DNA of 64,000 nucleotides. Source: Budorcas taxicolor. Its lineage: Eukaryota > Chordata > Mammalia > Artiodactyla > Bovidae. Under the pieces are notes generated by a model that was not told the origin of the DNA, ran no database searches, and was given only the letters and a program-made list of their open reading frames with translations. Shown piece after piece: positions 23,801 to 35,932 of this stretch. Where the stretch lies: assembly GCF_023091745.1 (NCBI RefSeq), contig NC_068925.1, positions 1,550,001-1,614,000 of the forward strand, read 5' to 3'. The translations under genes and the position numbers were made by a program. Within the stretch, counting starts at the first letter, position 1, and every line of letters begins with the position of its first letter.

Positions 23801-26800
23801 GGCTCCTCTGGATGTGGGCGGGACCCTCGTGATTCCTCTCGAGTGGAGAGGGGTATGTCGGGGAACTTCTTGATTTGCACCAAGGGTGTGAAGGACCCTT
23901 TCGAAGTTCCAGAGGTGAGGTGTGATCAGCCTGGAGACGCCTCAGCGGAAATGGGCCTCATCTCGCCTGGAGGGGAGAACCTCCTGGATTTTCTCGAGTT
24001 GCGGCAGGTCTTCTCGAGTTACGACGGGGACCTCAGGGACCCGCTCTGGTGGCCTCAGGAAAGGCCAGTCCCCATGCGAGTTGCTAGGGGACCTCTCGGG
24101 ATTCCTCTCCCGTCCATGCCGGGGCCTCAGTCCTTGTGTGGAGTCGGGGCCGGAACCTGAGGATTCCTCTCCAGTGTTGCCATGGATCTTGGGGTGCTTC
24201 TGAGTCTCCCCAGGGGAGTCAGGCCTCGTCTCGAGTGGGGGCATGCACGTGCGCTTTCCTCCCGAGCTGCAGCAGTAGTGTCACGCTTCCTGTCACGTGG
24301 ATCAAGGGATCTGTGGCTTTCCCTCGAGGCTGTCCCTCGAGGCTTTCCCACGAGGCTTTCCCACAGGGCTGTGCCACGTGCCACCTTGGTGTGAGTCGAT
24401 CCTCGGCGTGAAAGACGAACCGGTGAAGGGAAACGAGGTTCCTCTGGAATGGACTGAGACATCTGGGGGACTCCTGGAATGGTGGCACGACCCTGGAGTT
24501 CCTCTCGCCGTTCCTGTTGAGAGGGCCTCCTCTTGAGATGCGACGGGAACGCCGGGAACTCTTTCCCGACGAAGCAGGGAAAGGATCCCTCATCTCGAGC
24601 TACGAGGCGGAAACGGGGCTCCTCTGGATGTGGGAGGGACCATCGTGATTCCTCTCGAGTGGAGACGGCTAGGTCGGGGATCTTCTTGATTTGCACCGAG
24701 GGTGTGAAGGACCCTTTCGAAGTTCCAGTGGTGAGGTGTGATCAGCCTCGAGACGCCTCAGCGGAAATGGGCCTCATCTCGCCTGGAGGGGAGAACCTCC
24801 TGGATTTTCTCGAGTTGCGGCAGGTCTTCTCGAGTTACGACGGGGACCTCAGGGACCCGCTCTTGTGGCCTCAGGAAAGGCCAGTCCCCATGCGAGTTGC
24901 TAGGGGACCTCTCGGGATTCCTCTCCCGTCCATGCCGGGGCCTCAGTCCTTGTGTGGAGTCGGGGTCGGAACCTGAGGATTCCTCTCCAGTGTTGCCATG
25001 GATCTTGGGGTGCTTCTGAGTCTCCCCAGGGGAGTCAGGCCTCGTCTCGAGTGGGGGCATGCACGTGCGCTTTCCTCCCGAGCTGCAGCAGTAGTGTCAC
25101 GCTTCCTGTCACGTGGATCAAGGGATCTGTGGCTTTCCCTCGAGGCTGTCCCTCGAGGCTTTCCCACGAGGCTTTCCCACATGGCTGTGCCACGTGCCAC
25201 CTTGGTGTGAGTCGATCCTCGGCGTGAAAGACGAACCGGTGAAGGGAAACGAGGTTCCTCTGGAATGGACTGAGGCATCTGGGGGACTCTTGGAATGGTG
25301 GCACGACCTGGAGTTCCTCTCACCGTTCCTGTTGAGAGGGCCTCCTCTTGAGATGCGACGGGAACGCCGGGAACTCTTTCCCGACGAAGCAGGGAAAGGA
25401 TCCCTCATCTCGAGCTACGAGGCGGACACGGGGCTCCTCTGGATGTGGGCGGGACCCTCGTGATTCCTCTCGAGTGGAGACGGGTATGTCGGGGAACTTC
25501 TTGATTTGCACCAAGGGTGTGAAGGACCCATTCGAAGTTCCAGAGGTGAGGTGTGATCAGCCTCGAGACGCCTCAGTGGAAATGGGCCTCATCTCGCCTG
25601 GAGGGGAGAACCTCCTGGATTTTCTCGAGTTGCGGCAGGTCTTCTCGAGTTACGACGGGGACCTCAGGGACCCGCTCTGGTGGCCTCAGGAAAGGCCAGT
25701 CCCCATGCGAGTTGCTAGGGGACCTCTCGGGATTCCTCTCCCGTCCATGCCGGGGCCTCAGTCCTTGTGTGGAGTCGGGGCCGGAACCTGAGGATTCCTC
25801 TCCAGTGTTGCCATGGATCTTGGGGTGCTTCTGAGTCTCCCCAGGGGAGTCAGGCCTCGTCTCGAGTTGGGGCATGCACGTGCGCTTTCCTCCAGAGCTG
25901 CAGCAGTAGTGTCACGCTTCCTGTCACGTGGTTCAAGGGATCTGTGGCTTTCCCTCGAGGCTGTCCCTCGAGGCTTTCCCACGAGGCTTTCCCACAGGGC
26001 TGTGCCACGTGCCACCTTGGTGTGAGTCGATCCTCGGCGTGAAAGACGAGCCGGTGAAGGGAAAAGAGGTTCCTCTGGAATGGACTGAGACATCTGGGGG
26101 ACTCTTGGAATGGTGGCACGACCCTGGAGTTCCTCTCGCCGTTCCTGTTGAGAGGGCCTCCTCTTGAGATGCGACGGGAACTCCGGGAACTCTTTCCCGA
26201 CGAAGCAGGGAAAGGATCCCTCATCTCGAGCTATGAGGCGGAAACGGGGCTCCTCTGGATGTGGGCGGGACCCTCGTGATTCCTCTCGAGTGGAGAAGGC
26301 TATGTCGGGGAACTTCTTGATTTGCACCGAGGGTGTGAAGGACCCTTTCGAAGTTCCAGAGGTGAGGTGTGATCAGCCTCGAGACGCCTCAGCGGAAATG
26401 GGCCTCATCTCGCCTGGAGGGGAAAACCTCCTGGATTTTCTCGAGTTGCGGCAGGTCTTCTCGAGTTACGACGGGGACCTCAGGGACCCGCTCTGGTGGC
26501 CTCAGGAAAGGCCAGTCCCCATGCGAGTTGCTAGGGGACCTCTCGGGATTCCTCTCCCGTCCATGCCGGGGCCTCAGTCCTTGTGTGGAGTCGGGGCCGG
26601 AACCTGAGGATTCCTCTCCAGTGTTGCCATGGATCTTGGGGTGCTTCTGAGTCTCCCCAGGGGAGTCAGGCCTCGTCTCGAGTTGGGGCATGCACGTGCG
26701 CTTTCCTCCCGAGCTGCAGCAGTAGTGTCACGCTTCCTGTCACGTGGTTCAAGGGATCTGTGGCTTTCCCTCGAGGCTGTCCCTCGAGGCTTTCCCACGA

Positions 26801-29800
26801 GGCTTTCCCACAGGGCTGTGCCACGTGCCACCTTGGTGTGAGTCGATTCTCGGCGTGAAAGACGAGCCGGTGAAGGGAAAAGAGGTTCCTCTGGAATGGA
26901 CTGAGACATCTGGGGGACTCTTGGAATGGTGGCACGACCCTGGAGTTCCTCTCGCAGTTCCTGTTGAGAGGGCCTCCTCTTGAGATGCGACGGGAACGCC
27001 GGGAACTCTTTCCCGACGAAGCAGGGAAAGGATCCCTCATCTCGAGCTACGAGGCGGAAACGGGGCTCCTCTGGATGTGGGCGGGACCCTCGTGATTCCT
27101 CTCGAGTGGAGACGGGTATGTCGGGGAACTTCTTGATTTGCACCAAGGGTGTGAAGGACCCTTTCGAAGTTCCAGAGGTGAGGTGTGATCAGCCTGGAGA
27201 CGCCTCAGCGGAAATGGGCCTCATCTCGCCTGGAGGGGAGAACCTCCTGGATTTTCTCGAGTTGCGGCAGGTCTTCTCGAGTTACGACGGGGACCTCAGG
27301 GACCCGCTCTGGTGGCCTCAGGAAAGGCCAGTCCCCATGCGAGTTGCTAGGGGACCTCTCGGGATTCCTCTCCCGTCCATGCCGGGGCCTCAGTCCTTGT
27401 GTGGAGTCGGGGCCGGAACCTGAGGATTCCTCTCCAGTGTTGCCATGGATCTTGGGGTGCTTCTGAGTCTCCCCAGGGGAGTCAGGCCTCGTCTCGAGTG
27501 GGGGCATGCACGTGCGCTTTCCTCCCGAGCTGCAGCAGTAGTGTCACGCTTCCTGTCACGTGGTTCAAGGGATCTGTGGCTTTCCCTCGAGGCTGTCCCT
27601 CGAGGCTTTCCCACGAGGCTTTCCCACAGGGCTGTGCCACGTGCCACCTTGGTGTGAGTCGATTCTCGGCGTGAAAGACGAGCCGGTGAAGGGAAAAGAG
27701 GTTCCTCTGGAATGGACTGAGACATCTGGGGAACTCTTGGAATGGTGGCACGACCCTGGAGTTCCTCTCGCCGTTCCTGTTGAGAGGGCCTCCTCTTGAG
27801 ATGCGACGGGAACGCCGGGAACTCTTTCCCGACGAAGCAGGGAAAGGATCCCTCATCTCGAGCTACGAGGCGGAAACGGGGCTCCTCTGGATGTGGGCGG
27901 GACCCTCTTGATTCCTCTCGAGTGGAGACGGGTATGTCGGGGAACTTCTTGATTTGCACCAAGGGTGTGAAGGACCCTTTCGAAGTTCCAGAGGTGAGGT
28001 GTGATCAGCCTCGAGACGCCTCAGCAGAAATGGGCCTCATCTCGCCTGGAGGAGAGAACCTCCTGGATTTTCTCGAGTTGCGGCAGGTCTTCTCGAGTTA
28101 CGACGGGGACCTCAGGGACCCGCTCTGGTGGCCTCAGGAAAGGCCAGTCCCCATGCGAGTTGCTAGGGGACCACTCGGGATTCCTCTCCCGTCCATGCCG
28201 GGGCCTCAGTCCTTGTGTGGAGTCGGGGCCGGAACCTGAGGATTCCTCTCCAGTGTTGCCATGGATCTTGGGGTGCTTCTGAGTCTCCCCAGGGGAGTCA
28301 GGCCTCGTCTCGAGTGGGGGCATGCACGTGCGCTTTCCTCCCGAGCTGCAGCAGTAGTGTCACGCTTCCTGTCACGTGGATCAAGGGATCTGTGGCTTTC
28401 CCTCGAGGCTGTCCCTCGAGGCTTTCCCACGAGGCTTTCCCACAGGGCTGTGCCACGTGCCACCTTGGTGTGAGTCGATCCTCGGCGTGAAAGACGAACC
28501 GGTGAAGGGAAACGAGGTTCCTCTGGAATGGACTGAGACATCTGGGGGACTCTTGGAATGGTGGCACGACCCTGGAGTTCCTCTCGCCGTTCCTGTTGAG
28601 AGGGCCTCCTCTTGAGATGCGACGGGAACGCCGGGAACTCTTTCCCGACGAAGCAGGGAAAGGATCCCTCATCTCGAGCTACGAGGCGGAAACGGGGCTC
28701 CTCTGGATGTGGGCGGGACCCTCGTGATTCCTCTCGAGTGGAGAAGGCTATGTCGGGGAACTTCTTGATTTGCACCAAGGGTGTGAAGGACCCTTTCGAA
28801 GTTCCAGAGGTGAGGTGTGATCAGCCTCGAGACGCCTCATCGGAAATGGGCCTCATCTCGCCTGGAGGGGAGAACCTCCTGGATTTTCTCGAGTTGCGGC
28901 AGGTCTTCTCGAGTTACGACGGGGACCTCAGGGACCCGCTCTGGTGGCCTCAGGAAAGGCCAGTCCCCATGCGAGTTGCTAGGGGACCTCTCGGGATTCC
29001 TTTCCCGTCCATGCCGGGGCCTCAGTCCTTGTGTGGAGTCGGGGCCGGAACCTGAGGATTCCTCTCCAGTGTTGCCATGGATCTTGGGGTGCTTCTGAGT
29101 CTCCCCAGGGGAGTCAGGCCTCGTCTCGAGTTGGGGCATGCACGTGCGCTTTCCTCCCGAGCTGCAGCAGTAGTGTCACGCTTCCTGTCACGTGGTTCAA
29201 GGGATCTGTGGCTTTCCCTCGAGGCTGTCCCTCGAGGCTTTCCCACGAGGCTTTCCCACAGGGCTGTGCCACGTGCCACCTTGGTGTGAGTCGATTCTCG
29301 GCGTGAAAGACGAGCCGGTGAAGGGAAAAGAGGTTCCTCTGGAATGGACTGAGACATCTGGGGGACTCTTGGAATGGTGGCACGACCCTGGAGTTCCTCT
29401 CGCCGTTCCTGTTGAGAGGGCCTCCTCTTGAGATGCGACGGGAACGCCGGGAACTCTTTCCCGACGAAGCAGGGAAAGGATCCCTCATCTCGAGCTACGA
29501 GGCGGAAACGGGGCTCCTCTGGATGTGGGCGGGACCCTCGTGAATCCTCTCGAGTGGAGACGGGTATGTCGGGGAACTTCTTGATTTGCACCAAGGGTGT
29601 GAAGGACCCTTTCGAAGTTCCAGAGGTGAGGTGTGATCAGCCTCGAGACGCCTCAGCGGAAATGGGCCTCATCTCGCCTGGAGGGGAGAACCTCCTGGAT
29701 TTTCTCGAGTTGCGGCAGGTCTTCTCGAGTTACGACGGGGACCTCAGGGACCCGCTCTGGTGGCCTCAGGAAAGGCCAGTCCCCATGCGAGTTGCTAGGG

Positions 29801-31472
29801 GACCTCTCGGGATTCCTCTCCCGTCCATGCCGGGGCCTCAGTCCTTGTGTGGAGTCGGGGCCGGAACCTGAGGATTCCTCTCCAGTGTTGCCATGGATCT
29901 TGGGGTGCTTCTGAGTCTCCCCAGGGGAGTCAGGCCTCGTCTCGAGTGGGGGCATGCACGTGCGCTTTCCTCCCGAGCTGCAGCAGTAGTGTCACGCTTC
30001 CTGTCACGTGGATCAAGGGATCTGTGGCTTTCCCTCGAGGCTGTCCCTCGAGGCTTTCCCACGAGGCTTTCCCACAGGGCTGTGCCACGTGCCACCTTGG
30101 TGTGAGTCGATCCTCGGCGTGAAAGACGAGCCGGTGAAGGGAAACGAGGTTCCTCTGGAATGGACTGAGACATCTGGGGGACTCTTGGAATGGTGGCACG
30201 ACCCTGGAGTTCCTCTCGCCGTTCCTGTTGAGAGGGCCTCCTCTTGAGATGCGACGGGAACGCCGGGAACTCTTTCCCGACGAAGCAGGGAAAGGATCCC
30301 TCATCTCGAGCTACGAGGCGGAAACGGGGCTCCTCTGGATGTGGGCGGGACCCTCGTGATTCCTCTCGAGTGGAGAAGGCTATGTCGGGGAACTTCTTGA
30401 TTTGCACCAAGGGTGTGAAGGACCCTTTCGAAGTTCCAGAGGTGAGGTGTGATCAGCCTCGAGACGCCTCATCGGAAATGGGCCTCATCTCGCCTGGAGG
30501 GGAGAACCTCCTGGATTTTCTCGAGTTGCGGCAGGTCTTCTCGAGTTACGACGGGGACCTCAGGGACCCGCTCTGGTGGCCTCAGGAAAGGCCAGTCCCC
30601 ATGCGAGTTGCTAGGGGACCTCTCGGGATTCCTCTCCCGTCCATGCCGGGGCCTCAGTCCTTGTGTGGAGTCGGGGCCGGAACCTGAGGATTCCTCTCCA
30701 GTGTTGCCATGGATCTTGGGGTGCTTCTGAGTCTCCCCAGGGGAGTCAGGCCTCGTCTCGAGTGGGGGCATGCACGTGCGCTTTCCTCCCGAGCTGCAGC
30801 AGTAGTGTCACGCTTCCTGTCACGTGGATCAAGGGATCTGTGGCTTTCCCTCGAGGCTGTCCCTCGAGGCTTTCCCACGAGGCTTTCCCACAGGGCTGTG
30901 CCACGTGCCACCTTGGTGTGAGTCGATCCTCGGCGTGAAAGACGAGCCAGTGAAGGGAAAAGAGGTTCCTCTTGAATGGACTGAGACATCTGGGGGACTC
31001 TTGGAATGGTGGCACGACCCTGGAGTTCCTCTCACCGTTCCTGTTGAGAGGGCCTCCTCTTGAGATGCGACGGGAACGCCGGGAACTCTTTCCCGACGAA
31101 GCAGGGAAAGGATCCCTCATCTCGAGCTACGAGGCGGACTCGGGGCTCCTCTGGATGTGGGCGGGACCCTCGTGATTCCTCTCGAGTGGAGAAGGCTATG
31201 TCGGGGAACTTCTTGATTTGCACCAAGGGTGTGAAGGACCCATTCGAAGTTCCAGAGGTGAGGTGTGATCAGCCTCGAGACGCCTCAGCGGAAATGGGCC
31301 TCATCTCGCCTGGAGGGGAGAACCTCCTGGATTTTCTCGAGTTGCGGCAGGTCTTCTCGAGTTACGACGGGGACCTCAGGGACCCGCTCTGGTGGCCTCA
31401 GGAAAGGCCAGTCCCCATGCGAGTTGCTAGGGGACCTCTCGGGATTCCTCTCCCGTCCATGCCGGGGCCTCA
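20866..31472. repeat. Higher-order block A, copy 1 (10,607 bp, 13 monomers)
   Basis: Every distinctive monomer here recurs in the same order 10,607 bp downstream: 21269/31876 (mixed C-E), 22085/32692 (D), 22901/33508 (G with ttgatgtgcacc and gacggtgacc), 23717/34324 (gagaggggtatg), 24533/35140 (gacggctagg, gggatcttc, 815 bp), 25348/35955 (gcggacacgg, gacccattcg), 26164/36771 (ggaactccgg, gctatgagg), 26980/37587, 27796/38403 (ccctcttgattcc), 28612/39219 and 29428/40035 (cgtgaatcc). The left limit lies between 20,866 and 21,046. Beyond 30,218 the match continues at an offset of 11,423 because copy 2 holds one extra monomer. At least eleven single-base differences were seen over about 9.3 kb, including 22,409, 23,800, 25,577, 27,196 and 28,053, so identity is about 99.9% by eye. 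Confidence 0.85.
25301..25325. repeat. Single-base deletion shared by both block A copies (copy 1)
   Basis: The sequence reads gcacgacctgg where other monomers have gcacgaccctgg or gcacgactctgg. One C is missing, making this monomer (start 24533) 815 bp. The same deletion is present in copy 2 near 35,914, so it predates the block duplication. Confidence 0.9.
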
Positions 31473-34400
31473 GTCCTTGTGTGGAGTCGGGGCCGGAACC
31501 TGAGGATTCCTCTCCAGTGTTGCCATGGATCTTGGGGTGCTTCTGAGTCTCCCCAGGGGAGTCAGGCCTCGTCTCGAGTGGGGGCATGCACGTGCGCTTT
31601 CCTCCCGAGCTGCAGCAGTAGTGTCACGCTTCCTGTCACGTGGATCAAGGGATTTGTGGTTTTCCCTCGAGGCTGTCCCTCGAGGCTTTCCCACGAGGCT
31701 TTCCCACAGGGCTGTGCCACGTGCCACCTTGGTGTGAGTCGATCCTCGGCATGAAAGACGAGCCGGTGAAGGGAAAAGAGGTTCCTCTGGAATGGACTGA
31801 GACATCTGGGGGACTCTTGGAATGGTGGCACGACCCTGGAGTTCCTCTCGCCGTTCCTGTTGAGAGGGCCTCCTCTTGAGATGCGACGGGAACGCCGGGA
31901 ACTCTTTCCCGACGAAGCAGGGAAAGGATCCCTCATCTCGAGCTACGAGGCGGAAACGGGGCTCCTCTGGATGTGGGCGGGACCCTCGTGATTCCTCTCG
32001 AGTGGAGAAGGCTATGTCGGGGAACTTCTTGATTTGCACCAAGGGTGTGAAGGACCCTTTCGAAGTTCCAGAGGGGAGGTGTGATCAGCTTTGAGACGCC
32101 TCAGCGGAAATGGGCCTCATCTCGCCTGGAGCGGAGGACCTCCTGGATTTTCTCGAGTTGCGGCAGGTCTTCTCGAGTTACGACGGGGACCTCAGGGACC
32201 CGCTCTGGTAGACTCAGGAAAGGCCAGTCCCCATGCGAGTTGCTAGGAGACCTCTCGGGATTCCTCTCCCATCCATGCCGGGGCCTCTGTCCTTGTGTGG
32301 AGTCGGGGCCGGAACCTGAGGATTCCTCTCCAGTGTTGCCATGGATCTTGGGGTGCTTCTGAGTCTCCCCAGGGGAGTCAGGCCTCGTCTCGAGTGGGGG
32401 CATGCACGTGCGCTTTCCTCCCGAGCTGCAGCAGTAGTGTCACGCTTCCTGTCACGTGGATCAAGGGATCTGTGGCTTTCCCTCGAGGCTGTCCCTCGAG
32501 GCTTTCCCACGAGGCTTTCCCACAGGGCTGTGCCACGTGCCACCTTGGTGTGAGTCGATCCTCGGCGTGAAAGACGAACCGGTGAAGGGAAACGAGGTTC
32601 CTCTGGAATGGACTGAGACATCTGGGGGACTCTTGGAATGGTGGCACGACCCTGGAGTTCCTCTCGCCGTTCCTGTTGAGAGGGCCTCCTCTTGAGATGC
32701 GACGGGAACGCCGGGAACTCTTTCCCGACGAAGCAGGGAAAGGATCCCTCATCTCGAGCTACGAGGCGGAAACGGGGCTCCTCTGGATGTGGGCGGGACC
32801 CTCGTGATTCCTCTCGAGTGGAGAAGGCTATGTCGGGGAACTTCTTGATTTGCACCAAGGGTGTGAAGGACCCTTTCGAAGTTCCAGAGGTGAGGTGTGA
32901 TCAGCCTCGAGACGCCTCATCGGAAATGGGCCTCATCTCGCCTGGAGGGGAGAACCTCCTGGATTTTCTCGAGTTGCGGCAGGTCTTCTCGAGTTACGAC
33001 GGGGACCTCAGGGACCCGCTCTGGTGGCCTCAGGAAAGGCCAGTCCCCATGCGAGTTGCTAGGGGACCTCTCGGGATTCCTCTCCCGTCCATGCCGGGGC
33101 CTCAGTCCTTGTGTGGAGTCGGGGCCGGATCCTGAGGATTCCTCTCCAGTGTTGCCATGGATCTTGGGGTGCTTCTGAGTCTCCCCAGGGGAGTCAGGCC
33201 TCGTCTCGAGTGGGGGCATGCACGTGCGCTTTCCTCCCGAGCTGCAGCAGTAGTGTCACGCTTCCTGTCACGTGGATCAAGGGATCTGTGGCTTTCCCTC
33301 ATGGCTGTCCCTCGAGGCTTTCCCACGAGGCTTTCCCACAGGGCTGTGCCACGTGCCACCTTGGTGTGAGTCGATCCTCGGCGTGAAAGACGAGCCGGTG
33401 AAGGGAAAAGAGGTTCCTCTGGAATGGACTGAGGCATCTGGGGGACTCTTGGAATGGTGGCACGACTCTGGAGTTCCTCTCGCCGTTCCTGTTGAGAGGG
33501 CCTCCTCTTGAGATGCGACGGGAACGCCGGGAACTCTTTCCCGACGAAGCAGGGAAAGGATCCCTCATCTCGAGCTACGAGGCGGAAACGGGGCTCCTCT
33601 GGATGTGGGCGGGACCCTCGTGATTCCTCTCGAGTGGAGACGGGTATGTCGGGGAACTTCTTGATGTGCACCAAGGGTGTGAAGGACCCTTTCGAAGTTC
33701 CAGAGGGGAGGTGTGATCAGCCTTGAGACGCCTCAGCGGAAATGGGCCTCATCTCGCCTGGAGCGGAGGACCTCCTGGATTTTCTCGAGTTGCGGCAGGT
33801 CTTCTCGAGTTACGACGGTGACCTCAGGGACCCGCTCTGGTAGACTCAGGAAAGGCCAGTCCCCATGCGAGTTGCTAGGAGACCTCTCGGGATTCCTCTC
33901 CCATCCATGCCGGGGCCTCTGTCCTTGTGTGGAGTCGGGGCCGGAACCTGAGGATTCCTCTCCAGTGTTGCCATGGATCTTGGGGTGCTTCTGAGTCTCC
34001 CCAGGGGAGTCAGGCCTCGTCTCGAGTGGGGGCATGCACGTGCGCTTTCCTCCCGAGCTGCAGCAGTAGTGTCACGCTTCCTGTCACGTGGATCAAGGGA
34101 TCTGTGGCTTTCCCTCATGGCTGTCCCTCGAGGCTTTCCCACGAGGCTTTCCCACAGGGCTGTGCCACGTGCCACCTTGGTGTGAGTCGATCCTCGGCGT
34201 GAAAGACGAGCCGGTGAAGGGAAAAGAGGTTCCTCTGGAATGGACTGAGGCATCTGGGGGACTCTTGGAATGGTGGCACGACTCTGGAGTTCCTCTCGCC
34301 GTTCCTGTTGAGAGGGCCTCCTCTTGAGATGCGACGGGAACGCCGGGAACTCTTTCCCGACGAAGCAGGGAAAGGATCCCTCATCTCGAGCTACGAGGCG

Positions 34401-35907
34401 GAAACGGGGCTCCTCTGGATGTGGGCGGGACCCTCGTGATTCCTCTCGAGTGGAGAGGGGTATGTCGGGGAACTTCTTGATTTGCACCAAGGGTGTGAAG
34501 GACCCTTTCGAAGTTCCAGAGGTGAGGTGTGATCAGCCTGGAGACGCCTCAGCGGAAATGGGCCTCATCTCGCCTGGAGGGGAGAACCTCCTGGATTTTC
34601 TCGAGTTGCGGCAGGTCTTCTCGAGTTACGACGGGGACCTCAGGGACCCGCTCTGGTGGCCTCAGGAAAGGCCAGTCCCCATGCGAGTTGCTAGGGGACC
34701 TCTCGGGATTCCTCTCCCGTCCATGCCGGGGCCTCAGTCCTTGTGTGGAGTCGGGGCCGGAACCTGAGGATTCCTCTCCAGTGTTGCCATGGATCTTGGG
34801 GTGCTTCTGAGTCTCCCCAGGGGAGTCAGGCCTCGTCTCGAGTGGGGGCATGCACGTGCGCTTTCCTCCCGAGCTGCAGCAGTAGTGTCACGCTTCCTGT
34901 CACGTGGATCAAGGGATCTGTGGCTTTCCCTCGAGGCTGTCCCTCGAGGCTTTCCCACGAGGCTTTCCCACAGGGCTGTGCCACGTGCCACCTTGGTGTG
35001 AGTCGATCCTCGGCGTGAAAGACGAACCGGTGAAGGGAAACGAGGTTCCTCTGGAATGGACTGAGACATCTGGGGGACTCCTGGAATGGTGGCACGACCC
35101 TGGAGTTCCTCTCGCCGTTCCTGTTGAGAGGGCCTCCTCTTGAGATGCGACGGGAACGCCGGGAACTCTTTCCCGACGAAGCAGTGAAAGGATCCCTCAT
35201 CTCGAACTACGAGGCGGAAACGGGGCTCCTCTGGATGTGGGAGGGACCATCGTGATTCCTCTCGAGTGGAGACGGCTAGGTCGGGGATCTTCTTGATTTG
35301 CACCGAGGGTGTGAAGGACCCTTTCGAAGTTCCAGTGGTGAGGTGTGATCAGCCTCGAGACGCCTCAGCGGAAATGGGCCTCATCTCGCCTGGAGGGGAG
35401 AACCTCCTGGATTTTCTCGAGTTGCGGCAGGTCTTCTCGAGTTACGACGGGGACCTCAGGGACCCGCTCTTGTGGCCTCAGGAAAGGCCAGTCCCCATGC
35501 GAGTTGCTAGGGGACCTCTCGGGATTCCTCTCCCGTCCATGCCGGGGCCTCAGTCCTTGTGTGGAGTCGGGGTCGGAACCTGAGGATTCCTCTCCAGTGT
35601 TGCCATGGATCTTGGGGTGCTTCTGAGTCTCCCCAGGGGAGTCAGGCCTCGTCTCGAGTGGGGGCATGCACGTGCGCTTTCCTCCCGAGCTGCAGCAGTA
35701 GTGTCACGCTTCCTGTCACGTGGATCAAGGGATCTGTGGCTTTCCCTCGAGGCTGTCCCTCGAGGCTTTCCCACGAGGCTTTCCCACATGGCTGTGCCAC
35801 GTGCCACCTTGGTGTGAGTCGATCCTCGGCGTGAAAGACGAACCGGTGAAGGGAAACGAGGTTCCTCTGGAATGGACTGAGGCATCTGGGGGACTCTTGG
35901 AATGGTG

Positions 35908-35932
35908 GCACGACCTGGAGTTCCTCTCACCG
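35908..35932. repeat. Single-base deletion shared by both block A copies (copy 2)
   Basis: cacgacctgg at about 35,910 lacks one C relative to the common form, exactly 10,607 bp after the same deletion in copy 1. This makes the monomer starting 35140 815 bp long. Confidence 0.9.
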